Shown here one piece after another: positions 12,420 through 20,204 of a stretch of DNA of 64,000 bases. Positions within the stretch are counted from its first letter, which is position 1, and each line of letters begins with the position of its first letter. Below the pieces are notes generated by a model. That model worked only from the letters and a program-made list of their open reading frames with translations. It did not search any database and was not told the origin of the DNA. The DNA comes from Egicoccus halophilus (GTDB taxonomy: Bacteria > Actinomycetota > Nitriliruptoria > Nitriliruptorales > Nitriliruptoraceae): the NCBI RefSeq assembly GCF_004300825.1, contig NZ_CP036250.1, forward strand, positions 434,001 through 498,000, read 5' to 3'. Both the position numbers and the translations under genes were made by a program.

Positions 12420-12574
12420 GAGCGGTCCTCCCGGGACACATCGAGGCGGGGATCGCCCGGCTCCGGCGCGCTGCCGGCCCCGCGCGGGCGCGGGCGGGAG
12501 TCTAGGTCCATCGGAGGACGTGTCCGTCACACCCGTCGCGACGTCTCTCGCGTCGTCGCGGGTCGACGGTCGAG

Positions 12575-12604
12575 TTGACAAGTGATCGAAACTTGTCGTA
12601 AACA
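12575..12604 (+). promoter_or_regulatory. Consensus -35 with embedded 7-7-7 operator dyad
   Basis: TTGACA (12575-12580), an exact sigma-70 -35, overlaps a perfect inverted repeat GACAAGT-GATCGAA-ACTTGTC (12577-12597); TAAACA (12599-12604) is a possible -10 at 18-base spacing. The loop motif TGATCGAAA recurs at 12615-12623. The site lies between the divergent purine permease and esterase genes, so it could serve either or both. It looks like a dimeric repressor operator. Confidence 0.55.
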
Positions 12605-12711
12605 ACCGCAGCGTTGATCGAAAGCGTCGTCCGTCGGGGGTGGCCGGCGCACGGTCAGCGGACCAACGCCGTCGGGAGACCGACGGCGCCGCCCGTGCCG
12701 TTGGGAGCGCC

Positions 12712-14991
12712 ATGACCTCGACCCCGTTGCGATCGGCGGCGCGTGCCGTCGCGCATCGACCACCGTTCGCCCTCGCCCTCGTCCTGGCGCTGCTCGCCCC
12801 GCTGCTCACCCCGGCGAACGCCCTGGCCCAGACGCCCGACGCCGCCCGTGTCGAGGTCGACCTCGAGGGGCCGGCCCGGTTCCAGCTCGGTGACGACCCC
12901 GCCTGGGCCGACCCCGATCTCGACGACGGCGACTGGGACGCCGTCGAGGTGCCCTACAACAACCATCCGGCCTTCGACGACCACGACGGGTTCGGCTGGT
13001 ACCGCGTGAGCTTCGACCTGCCGGCCGAGGCCGACGGCGCGAACCTGGTGGCGGCCCTCGGCTTCGTCGACGACGCCGACGAGGCCTACCTCAACGGTGT
13101 GCTGATCGGCCGCTCCGGCTCGTTCCCGCCGAACGCGAACAGCCAGTGGTTCGAGCAGCGGCTGTACCCGGTGCCGGCCGACGCGCCGGTCTACGGGGGA
13201 CGCAACGTGCTCGCGCTGCGGGTGTACGACCTGTCCGGCGCCGGCGGCTGGTACCAGGGGCCGCTCGGCATCTACTCCAAGGACGTCCTGCGCGAACGCG
13301 TGTACGGCATCGACGCCGAGCCGGCCGACGCCGCGACCACCACGGCCGTGGACCGGCTGCTGCGCCGCCAGCGGGCCGCGCTCGCCGCGGGCGACGTGGA
13401 GCTCTACCTCGACACGCTCCACGAGGACTACGTCCACGACGGCCATGACCGCGACCGCCAGGCCCGTCGCCTGCAGCGCTGGGTCGACGACTCGGGCGGG
13501 CGTCTCGAGCTGCGCGACACCGAGGTCGAGGTGCTCGTCGACGTCGACGGCCGTCTGCTGGTGGACACCAACCGGGCCGTCACCGGCACCCGTGACGGCG
13601 CGCCGCACGACTTCCGCGAACGCCAGCAGGAGTTCCTGGTGCTCGACCCGGACACGATGACCGAGCTCGGCAACCGTTCCCGGTTCTTCCGCGACACGGT
13701 CGAGTCCGAGCTCGAGGTGCCCGGTGAGGTCCGCGACCGCGAGTACGTGGTCTACCTCCCGCCGTCCTACTACACCGCCGACGAGCACGACTTCCCCGTC
13801 GTGTACCTGCTGCACGGCATCAACGGCGGCAGCCGCGAGTGGGAGCCGCGTGACTTCGGGGCCCGGCTCGACGCGCTGTACACCGACGACGGCCTGGCCG
13901 AGTCGATCGTGGTCATGCCCGACGGCGAGTCGCTGTGGTACTCGGACTGGGACCACACCCGCTGGCGCACGATGTTCGTCGAGGAGCTCGTCCCACAGGT
14001 CGACGCCGAGTACCGCACGCTCGACCAGCGCGAGTTCCGCGGGCTCAGCGGCGTGTCCATGGGCGGGTTCGGCGCCTTCTCGCTGGGGTGGAGCTTCCCG
14101 GAGCTGTTCTCCTCGATCGCCTCCCACATGGGCTCGCTGACCTTCGCCGGTGGCAGCGGCAACCCGACGCCGGTGAACCTGGTGCAGGACCTCGACGCGG
14201 ACCTGCTCGACTCCTCCACCTACTTCTTCGATGCCTGCGAGGACGACGACTACAACTTCGACAACGGCGTTCGCACCCTGAGCAGCCGGATGACCGAGCG
14301 CGGCATCGAGCACACCGCGGTCGTGTACGCCGAGGGGCGGCACAACGACGACTGCTGGCTGCCGCGCATCGCCGACTCGTTCGGGATGCACTCGGCCCAC
14401 GTGCGCGCCAACGGCCTGGTCGAGCCGGCACCGCCGGCGGCGCAGCGGCCGTGGGCGTGCACCGGTGCGGGCGACGTGGCGTTCGCGGACGACCCGCGGG
14501 TCGAGCTCACCTGCCTGGTCGAGCTGGGACTCGTCGCCGGCTACCCCGACGGCACCTACCGTCCGGCGCTGCCGGTGTCGCGTCAGCAGGTCGCCGCCGT
14601 GCTGACCCGGGTGCTCGACCGGCTCGAGGCGCCGCTGCCGGCGGGTCCGTCCCCGGCGGCCCGCCTGCACGACGTCGGGATCCTGCAGGGCACCACGGAC
14701 GGGGACCTCGCGCTCGCCCGCAGCATCACCCGCGGACAGCTCGCGAGCCTGGTGTCGCGCGCCCTGGCCTTCGCCGACCTGCCGCTGGAGGCCGGCGACC
14801 CGGACGCGTTCCGGGACCTGTCGGGCGGGTCGCACGACGACGCGTTGGCGGCCCTGCACGCCGCGGAGCTGCTGGCGGGCTATCCCGACGGCACGGCCCG
14901 TGCGGGCACGACGCTCAACCGTCACCAGCTGGCCACGGTGCTCGCGCGCCTGGTCGACCACCTCGACGCGCTCGACGCTCCCGACGCCTGA
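12712..14991 (+). CDS. Secreted multidomain esterase with SLH-like C-terminal repeats
   Basis: 759 residues. Signal peptide about 1-40 (ending NALAQ). A galactose-binding-like beta-sandwich follows at about 45-200 (WYRVSFDLPAEADG, AYLNGVLIGRSGSFPP), as in glycoside hydrolases. Residues about 210-335 resemble a SnoaL/DUF4440-type alpha+beta domain (LLRRQRAALAAGDVELYLDT). An alpha/beta-hydrolase of the esterase D/antigen 85 type follows (VVYLLHGINGGSREW), with nucleophile S449 in GLSGVSMGGFG. From about 590 there are S-layer-homology-like repeats (LVAGYPDGTYRPALPVSRQQ, LLAGYPDGTARAGTTLNRHQ), suggesting cell-wall attachment. ATG at 12712 with a GGGAG site; the upstream in-frame extension lacks a signal peptide start. 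Substrate unknown. Confidence 0.85.
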   Translation: MTSTPLRSAARAVAHRPPFALALVLALLAPLLTPANALAQTPDAARVEVDLEGPARFQLGDDPAWADPDLDDGDWDAVEVPYNNHPAFDDHDGFGWYRVSFDLPAEADGANLVAALGFVDDADEAYLNGVLIGRSGSFPPNANSQWFEQRLYPVPADAPVYGGRNVLALRVYDLSGAGGWYQGPLGIYSKDVLRERVYGIDAEPADAATTTAVDRLLRRQRAALAAGDVELYLDTLHEDYVHDGHDRDRQARRLQRWVDDSGGRLELRDTEVEVLVDVDGRLLVDTNRAVTGTRDGAPHDFRERQQEFLVLDPDTMTELGNRSRFFRDTVESELEVPGEVRDREYVVYLPPSYYTADEHDFPVVYLLHGINGGSREWEPRDFGARLDALYTDDGLAESIVVMPDGESLWYSDWDHTRWRTMFVEELVPQVDAEYRTLDQREFRGLSGVSMGGFGAFSLGWSFPELFSSIASHMGSLTFAGGSGNPTPVNLVQDLDADLLDSSTYFFDACEDDDYNFDNGVRTLSSRMTERGIEHTAVVYAEGRHNDDCWLPRIADSFGMHSAHVRANGLVEPAPPAAQRPWACTGAGDVAFADDPRVELTCLVELGLVAGYPDGTYRPALPVSRQQVAAVLTRVLDRLEAPLPAGPSPAARLHDVGILQGTTDGDLALARSITRGQLASLVSRALAFADLPLEAGDPDAFRDLSGGSHDDALAALHAAELLAGYPDGTARAGTTLNRHQLATVLARLVDHLDALDAPDA

Positions 14992-15038
14992 GCGCGACCG
15001 GGCCGGCGTTCCCTGGTGGGGCCGGCCCGGATCGGGGA

Positions 15039-15075
15039 CGACGGGCGGCCGGTTCCCCCGACCGGCCGCCCGTCG
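15039..15075 (+). terminator. Terminator hairpin after the esterase gene
   Basis: Perfect 15-bp stem (CGACGGGCGGCCGGT) with a 7-nt C-rich loop, 48 bases after the stop codon. Confidence 0.75.
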
Positions 15076-15155
15076 ACACCGTCCCGGGTGGCCGTCGCCG
15101 TGTCCGGGTGGTGGGCGGCGGCGGCACGGCTGCGCAGCTCCTGGCCGCCGCGCCG

Positions 15156-15161
15156 TAGGCT
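15156..15161 (+). promoter_or_regulatory. -10 box TAGGCT for a leaderless transcript
   Basis: TAGGCT ends 6 bases before the GTG start at 15168 and there is no ribosome site between them, so the mRNA probably begins at or next to the start codon. Confidence 0.55.
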
Positions 15162-15167
15162 CCCGGC

Positions 15168-17102
15168 GTGGACATCGGGGAGCGGGGCATCGCGCGCACC
15201 CGGCGACGGTTGGGCGTCGTCGGCGTGCTGCTGCTGCTCGGGATGGTGGCGGTCGCCTTCCAGGTCCCGCCGCAGGAGCGGGTCGCGGCCTTCGCCGCCG
15301 CCGACGTCAACGTGATCGCGCACTCCGGCGCCCAGGGGCACGCGCCGACCAACACGATCGCCGCGTTCGACCTCGCCCTCGAGCAGGGTGCCGACGTGCT
15401 CGAGATGGACCTGCAGGTCACCGCCGACGGCGAGGTGGTGGTGATCCACGACGGCACCGTCGACCGCACCACCGACGGCACCGGCGCGGTCGCCGAGCTG
15501 ACCCTGAGCGAGGTGCAGGCGCTCGACGCCGGCTGGTACTTCACCGACACCGACGGTGGGCAGCCCTTCCGCGGGCAGGGCATCCGTATCCCGACGCTGC
15601 GCGAGGTGCTGGAGCGCTATCCCGACCACCCGCTGATCGTCGAGCTCAAGACCGACGGCGGACTCGCGATCGTCGACCCGGTCCTCGACCTGCTGCGCGC
15701 GTACGGCCGCGACGACGGCAGCGTCACGGTGGCCAGCTTCTCGACCGAGTTCCTCACGCCCGTGCGCGAACGGCTGCCCGACGTCCCCACCAACATGCCC
15801 GAGGGCGAGACGACCGGCTTCTACGTCCGGCAGCTCGTCGGGCTGCACCCGTGGTGGTCCCCGCCCGGCGAGGTGTTCCAGGTCCCGGAGTACCACGACG
15901 GCCGTCGCGTGGTCACGTCCCGGTTCGTCCGTGCCGCCGAGCGGCTGGGCGTCGACGTGCAGGTCTGGACGGTCAACGAGCCCGAGCAGATGCACCGGCT
16001 GCTCGACGCCGGCGTGCACGGGATCATGACCGACGTGCCCGACGTGCTCGTGGAGGTGCTGCGCGAACGCGCGGCCGCCGAGGCCCGCGACCCGGGCGGG
16101 TACGGCACCCAGCTGCAGCGGGCGGTGTCCCTGCAGGCGGGCCCCGAGTGGCGCAACACGCTGCTGCACGCCGTGACGTTCCTCGGCGACGAGGAGTTCT
16201 ACCTGCTCGCGTTCCCGCTGCTGTACTGGGCGGTCAGCCGGCGGCTCGGGGTCCGCCTCGGCGTGATGCTGCTGGTCACCGCGAGCCTGAACTCGATCGG
16301 CAAGCTGGTCCCCACCACCCCCCGCCCGGCGTTCCTCGACCCCGCGCTCGAGCGGGTGCCGGAGTCGACCTTCGGGGTGCCCTCGGGCCACGCGCAGAAC
16401 GCTGCCGCCGTGTGGGGGCTGCTCGCCGTGCTGCTGCGCCACCCGATCGCCCGGGTCGCGCTCGTCGGGCTGATCGCCGCGATCGGCTGGTCGCGCATCC
16501 ACCTCGGGGCGCACTTCCTCGAGGACGTCCTGTCGGGTTGGGCGACCGGCGCCGTGCTGGTCGGGCTGTTCGTGCTGCTCGAGCCGCGGGTGCGGCGCTG
16601 GGCGGCCGCGCGCGGGCCGGTCGAATGGGTGCTGGCCGGCCTGGTCGCCTCGTGGGCGCTGATCCTGCTCGGCGTGCTGCTCTCCGCCCGGCTGCGCGGG
16701 TTCGATCCCGGCTGGCCGGGACTGCTGGACGCGTCGGTGGCGACCAGCGCCGCGGACGTGGTCACGGCGGCGGCGACGCTGGCCGGCCTGGTCGTCGGGC
16801 TGGCGCTGGTCGTGCCGCGGGGCGGGTTCGACAGCGGCGGCTCGCTGCGCCAGCGGGTGTTGCGGGTCGTGGTCGGCCTGGTCGGTGTGGTGGTGCTCTG
16901 GCAGGGGCTCGGGGCGGTGCTGCCTGGCGGTGACGACGCCCTCGCGCTGGTGCTGCGCTACGTGCGCTACCTGCTGGTCGGCGCCTGGGTCGGCGGCCTC
17001 GCGCCGCTGTTGTTCCGGCGTCTGGGCCTGGCGGACGCCGCGGCACCCGCGTCAGGTCTTGCGGAAGTCCCAGCTGTCGAGCGTGACCGGGTCGAGCCGT
17101 AG
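15168..17102 (+). CDS. Membrane glycerophosphodiester phosphodiesterase-PAP2 phosphatase fusion
   Basis: 644 residues with two enzymes in one chain. N-terminal membrane anchor (about 12-30), then an extracytoplasmic GDPD barrel (about 45-300): AHSGAQGHAPTNTIAAF (His; normally HRG), EMDLQVTADGEVVVIHD (catalytic E/D/H), and VWTVNEPEQMHRLLDAGVHG. From about 330 there is a PAP2/phosphatidic-acid phosphatase membrane domain with all three motifs, KLVPTTPRPAF, PSGH and SRIHLGAHFLED, followed by several C-terminal helices. GDPDs release glycerol-3-phosphate from lipid head groups and PAP2 enzymes dephosphorylate lipid phosphates, so the fusion suggests coupled phospholipid turnover. The first GDPD motif reads HSG instead of HRG. 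The last 51 bases overlap the convergent gene. Confidence 0.88.
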   Translation: MDIGERGIARTRRRLGVVGVLLLLGMVAVAFQVPPQERVAAFAAADVNVIAHSGAQGHAPTNTIAAFDLALEQGADVLEMDLQVTADGEVVVIHDGTVDRTTDGTGAVAELTLSEVQALDAGWYFTDTDGGQPFRGQGIRIPTLREVLERYPDHPLIVELKTDGGLAIVDPVLDLLRAYGRDDGSVTVASFSTEFLTPVRERLPDVPTNMPEGETTGFYVRQLVGLHPWWSPPGEVFQVPEYHDGRRVVTSRFVRAAERLGVDVQVWTVNEPEQMHRLLDAGVHGIMTDVPDVLVEVLRERAAAEARDPGGYGTQLQRAVSLQAGPEWRNTLLHAVTFLGDEEFYLLAFPLLYWAVSRRLGVRLGVMLLVTASLNSIGKLVPTTPRPAFLDPALERVPESTFGVPSGHAQNAAAVWGLLAVLLRHPIARVALVGLIAAIGWSRIHLGAHFLEDVLSGWATGAVLVGLFVLLEPRVRRWAAARGPVEWVLAGLVASWALILLGVLLSARLRGFDPGWPGLLDASVATSAADVVTAAATLAGLVVGLALVVPRGGFDSGGSLRQRVLRVVVGLVGVVVLWQGLGAVLPGGDDALALVLRYVRYLLVGAWVGGLAPLLFRRLGLADAAAPASGLAEVPAVERDRVEP

Positions 17103-17456
17103 CCAGGCGTGGTGGTCGGCCGGCGGCACCGGCTCCTCGACGCCGAAGTAGCGCCTGGCGAAGCCACGACGCACCGCCTCGGGGACCTCGTCGTCGGGGA
17201 CGAACGCGTGGTCGAGTCGTCCCGCGACGCCTCGGAGTTCGCCGTAGTCGCGACCGCCGTCGACCACGAAGGCGCAGCGGGTCCCGGCGCGCAGCCGCGC
17301 CGTGCGCCTGGCCCGCTCCAGGTTCCACACCCAGAACGCGCCGTCGTGCCACACGAACCACACCGGCACGACCGCCGGCCACCCCTGCGCGTCGACCGTC
17401 GCCAGCCGCAGCACCCGTTCCTCGGTGAGGAAGGCGTCGCGCTCCCCCGAGTCCAT
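17052..17456 (-). CDS. Pyridoxamine 5'-phosphate oxidase-like (split-barrel flavin/F420-binding) protein
   Basis: 134-residue flavin-binding split-barrel protein of the PPOX superfamily: FLTEERVLRLATVDAQGWPAVVPVWFVWHDGAFWVW and AGTRCAFVVDGG are typical. The short F420-binding PPOX subfamily in actinobacteria looks like this, but cofactor (FMN, F420 or haem) cannot be assigned. Start ATG 17456 (MDSGERDAF) gives the usual length; an ATG at 17501 would add 15 residues but has no proper ribosome site. Its 3' end overlaps the convergent GDPD-PAP2 gene by 51 bases. Confidence 0.8.
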   Translation of the reverse strand: MDSGERDAFLTEERVLRLATVDAQGWPAVVPVWFVWHDGAFWVWNLERARRTARLRAGTRCAFVVDGGRDYGELRGVAGRLDHAFVPDDEVPEAVRRGFARRYFGVEEPVPPADHHAWLRLDPVTLDSWDFRKT

Positions 17457-17631
17457 CGATCCCCGTCCCACGGCCGATTCCTTCGTCGGTGGAACCTGCA
17501 TCCTTCCACGTCCGAGCCGCCGGGCACCTGCTCGCGCCGGCACCGTGCCCGGCGACGTGACCGGCCGCGGCCCGCCCGGCCGCCGGTACCCTCGCGGACC
17601 GGAACATCTCGAGCACCCGAGGGCACGCGCC

Positions 17632-17898
17632 GTGGTCGACTCCGCGCCTCCGTCCACCGACCGCGACCCGTTCGCGCCGGTGCAGGCCTCACCGCGGTTC
17701 GCGACGCCCCTGGCGCTGCTCGCCCTGGTGTGCGCGGTGTTGAGCGTCGTCAGCTACGCCGAGGTGTTCCTCGGGCCGCTGGGCATGGCACTCGGGCTGA
17801 TCGCCCATGTCAAGGGCAGCCGACTGGGCATGCCCGCCGCGGTCGTGGCCGCCCTCGCCATGGTCGTCGGCATGTCGGTGACGTGGCTGCTGCGTTGA
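17632..17898 (+). CDS. Small two-helix membrane protein of unknown function
   Basis: 88 residues: a hydrophilic proline-rich N-terminus (about 1-25) and two or three hydrophobic segments (FATPLALLALVCAVLSVVSY and PAAVVAALAMVVGMSVTW) separated by a short loop with HVKGSR. I do not recognise the family; it resembles the small DUF4190-like proteins in layout. GTG at 17632 is chosen because the upstream frame reads as shadow of the divergent gene. A TACCCT -10-like box lies at 17587-17592. Confidence 0.6.
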   Translation: MVDSAPPSTDRDPFAPVQASPRFATPLALLALVCAVLSVVSYAEVFLGPLGMALGLIAHVKGSRLGMPAAVVAALAMVVGMSVTWLLR

Positions 17899-18006
17899 GG
17901 CGTCGCCGACGTCGGCGGCCCCCGTCCGGGGGTGCGGCCACCGTCACGGTCGGGCGCGGCGGGCTCACTACGCTCGGCCGCCGTCGCGACCAGGAAGCGG
18001 GTCCCC

Positions 18007-18843
18007 ATGGAGTTCGGCTACGACCGGGCGTTGTTCGCGGTGCGACTCGAGCACCGGGGCGCCGAGGCACTCGACGCGGACGCGGCTGCCGTCGTCTGGC
18101 GGGCGGTCGGCCAGCTCGCCGCCGTCGGCAGCGACGCGGAGCCGGGCGAGCTCGCCGTCCTCGTCGACGCGGACGCGTTGGGCGGCCTGGCCGAGCGGGT
18201 CGCCGGTGAGGCGGTCGAACTGGTGCTGCCGCTGAGCAGCGACGCCGAGGACTTCCGGCTCGGGCCCGGCGACGACTTCGGCGCCTACGTGGAGCGCTTC
18301 GGACCGAGCGTCGTGCAGGTCGAGGTCCGCTGGGGCCCCGACGTCGACCCGGCCGCCAAGAAGGCACAGGCGCTCGAGCTGACCCGCCTGGCGACCTGGC
18401 TGCACGAGACCGGCCGGTCCCTGCTGCTCGACCTCGACGTCCCGGGACTCGACGGGCTCGACGCCGCCGGACGCACCGACGCCATCCTCAAGGCGGTCCG
18501 CGAGGTCCGCGAGGTCGGCATCGAGGTGGACCTGTGGGCGCTGCCCGGCCCGCGCACCGCCGACGAGGCGCAGGCCGTCGCCGAGCTCGTGCGGGACGCC
18601 GGACGCGACCGGGTCGGCGTGCTCGTCCGCGACGAATCCACCCCCGAGGGCGACCCGATGCCGTCGCTGCGGGTCGCCGGTGCGGTCGACGGCTACCGCG
18701 GTTTCGTGTTGGGGCCCTCGATCTGGTCGGATGTCGTCGCGCAGCGCCGCTCGGCGGGCCTGGACGACGACGCCGCCGCCACGGCGATCGCCGAACGGCT
18801 GCGGCGGGCGGTCACGGTGGCCCGGGGACGCGCCGGGGCGTAG
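18007..18843 (+). CDS. DUF2090-like protein (IolC C-terminal aldolase-like domain)
   Basis: 278 residues resembling the DUF2090 domain found fused behind the kinase IolC in inositol degradation, where it is TIM-barrel and aldolase-like. Signatures: YDRALFAVRLEHRG at the start (compare LYILPFDHRGSF), VVQVEVRWGPDVDPAAKKAQ, LATWLHETGRSLLLDLDVPG, and VGVLVRDES. The usual D in the DHRG motif is E here. It stands alone without a kinase domain and with no inositol genes nearby, so its substrate is open. ATG start with an AGGAAG site. Followed by dodecin with a hairpin between. Confidence 0.6.
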   Translation: MEFGYDRALFAVRLEHRGAEALDADAAAVVWRAVGQLAAVGSDAEPGELAVLVDADALGGLAERVAGEAVELVLPLSSDAEDFRLGPGDDFGAYVERFGPSVVQVEVRWGPDVDPAAKKAQALELTRLATWLHETGRSLLLDLDVPGLDGLDAAGRTDAILKAVREVREVGIEVDLWALPGPRTADEAQAVAELVRDAGRDRVGVLVRDESTPEGDPMPSLRVAGAVDGYRGFVLGPSIWSDVVAQRRSAGLDDDAAATAIAERLRRAVTVARGRAGA

Positions 18844-18857
18844 CACCCGAACCGACG

Positions 18858-18879
18858 ACGGGTCGCGTCCGCGACCCGT
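18858..18879 (+). terminator. Hairpin between the DUF2090-like gene and dodecin
   Basis: ACGGGTCGCG and its exact complement separated by 2 bases, 15 bases after the stop codon. U-poor, so strength is uncertain. Confidence 0.5.
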
Positions 18880-18931
18880 GAGGCGACGTGACCCTGCAGT
18901 CGGGCACGACGGAGCGAGGAGCGTTTCCGAG

Positions 18932-19135
18932 ATGGCGGTCATCAAGACGATCGATCTGGTCGGCGTGTCCACCGAGTCCTGGCGCGACGCGGCGCACAAG
19001 GCGCTCGACGAGGCCACCAAGACCCTGCGCAACGTGGAGGGCTTCAACGTGCTCGACACGTCCGCCGTGGTCGAGGACGGCGCGATCAGCGAGTACCACA
19101 CCCACGTCCGCATCAAGTTCCGCATCAGCCGCTGA
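18932..19135 (+). CDS. Dodecin family flavin-binding protein
   Basis: 67 residues, the typical dodecin length. Signatures: IKTIDLVGVSTESWRDAAHK, LDEATKTLRNVEGFNV, AISEYHTHVRIKFRI. Dodecins form hollow dodecamers that store or sequester riboflavin/FMN and CoA in the cytosol; the tryptophan in ESW is the one that stacks on the flavin. ATG with a GCGAGGAG site about 10 bases upstream; upstream codons in the same frame belong to shadow. Divergence of function from flavin storage cannot be judged. Confidence 0.93.
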   Translation: MAVIKTIDLVGVSTESWRDAAHKALDEATKTLRNVEGFNVLDTSAVVEDGAISEYHTHVRIKFRISR

Positions 19136-19196
19136 CACCGGTCGCGCCGGCAGCGGCCGTCGATCCGCGACCGGCGAGCGGCTGTGACCGGTCGGC

Positions 19197-20102
19197 TCAG
19201 ACCACGTCGTCGCGCGCCCGCAGCGCCGTCTCGAGGCTGGCGGGCAGGTCGACGATCGAACCCCGGTGCACCACGGCGTTGGGCAGCCCCGTCACGTCGG
19301 CGGCCACGAAGCCGGTGCCCCCGAGCACGATTCCCGCACCCGGGAAGGACGGGCGGTCGGCCAGGAACGCCTCCGCCCGCTCCCGGAACACCGCCCCGAC
19401 CAGCACGACGTCGGGGACGAGTTGCTCCGCCCCCCGCTCCATCGCGGCCGTGGGCGTGCGCGCGCCGAGGTAGTGCACCTGCCAGCCGGCGTCGGCGGCG
19501 GCCGCCGCGGCGGCCAGCAACCCGAGGTCGTGCTCCTCGGCCTCCGGGGCCGCCGCCAGCAGACTGCGGCCGGCGCCCCGGGCCGACGACCGCAGCAGTC
19601 GCTGCAGCCGGGGGCGCAACGTGTTGGTCGCGAAGTGCTCCCGCGCGATGACCCGCGGGTCGTCCTGCCACCCCTCGCCCACGCGGCGCAGCACCGGCAG
19701 GAACACCTCGTCGAGGGCGCGCGGCACCTCGAAGCGCGCGAAGACGTCGTCGACCACCGCGTCGGCGGCCAGGGCGTCGAAGCGGTCGATGGCGGCCTCG
19801 AGGCGCTCCACCAGCGACAGCGCCGCCGACCCGAAGCCGGGGACCGGTCGCAGCGGGGTGACGGTGGCGGGCTCGCGCAGGACCTCACGGGCCGCGGCGG
19901 CCGCCGACCAACCCTCGACGAGCAGCCGCTGCATGGCACGCACACGGTCGACGTCGGTGTCGCGGTAGAGCCGGTGGCCGCCCTCCGTGCGCTCGGGGGC
20001 CAGCAGTCCGTACCGACGCTCCCACGCGCGCAGCGTGGGCACGGCGACGCCGGTGCGGCGGGACACCTCACCGATGCGCAGCACGGCACGAACGTCGGGC
20101 AC
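19197..20102 (-). CDS. CarH-like MerR regulator with B12-binding light-sensor domain
   Basis: 301 residues. N-terminal MerR HTH (LRIGEVSRRTGVAVPTLRAWERRYGLL). The C-terminal cobalamin-binding domain carries the photoreceptor signature W145-x9-E155-H156 (WQDDPRVIAREH), which caps adenosylcobalamin in CarH. It also carries the ExHxxG motif at E189-H191-G194, whose His becomes the lower ligand after photolysis. With these residues it should bind AdoCbl in the dark as a repressor and release DNA in light, as CarH does (known); this is inferred for the present protein. Start GTG 20102; GTG 20084 is an alternative. Divergent from a ProA-like gene with 102 bases between, which probably contains its operator. 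Confidence 0.88.
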   Translation of the reverse strand: MPDVRAVLRIGEVSRRTGVAVPTLRAWERRYGLLAPERTEGGHRLYRDTDVDRVRAMQRLLVEGWSAAAAAREVLREPATVTPLRPVPGFGSAALSLVERLEAAIDRFDALAADAVVDDVFARFEVPRALDEVFLPVLRRVGEGWQDDPRVIAREHFATNTLRPRLQRLLRSSARGAGRSLLAAAPEAEEHDLGLLAAAAAAADAGWQVHYLGARTPTAAMERGAEQLVPDVVLVGAVFRERAEAFLADRPSFPGAGIVLGGTGFVAADVTGLPNAVVHRGSIVDLPASLETALRARDDVV

Positions 20103-20191
20103 GAGACAACAGGTCCTGCGAGTCGACAACCGGTTCGGTCGAGGTTCGTCCCCGACCGGCGAGGTGGACGGGCGGAAGAGCGGGGTCAGGC

Positions 20192-20197
20192 TACGGT
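20192..20197 (+). promoter_or_regulatory. -10 box TACGGT for the ProA-like gene
   Basis: TACGGT ends 7 bases before ATG 20205 with no ribosome site, pointing to a leaderless mRNA. The region between this box and the CarH-like gene has direct repeats (GACAAC near 20105 and 20125; GGTTCG twice, 11 bases apart, near 20130-20147) that could be operator half-sites. Confidence 0.5.
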
Positions 20198-20204
20198 GCC
20201 CGCC

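Noticed and set aside
12420-12711. Purine riboswitch before the purine permease
   Set aside because: No conserved three-way-junction core or loop motifs could be found in the leader; only a protein-operator-like dyad is present.
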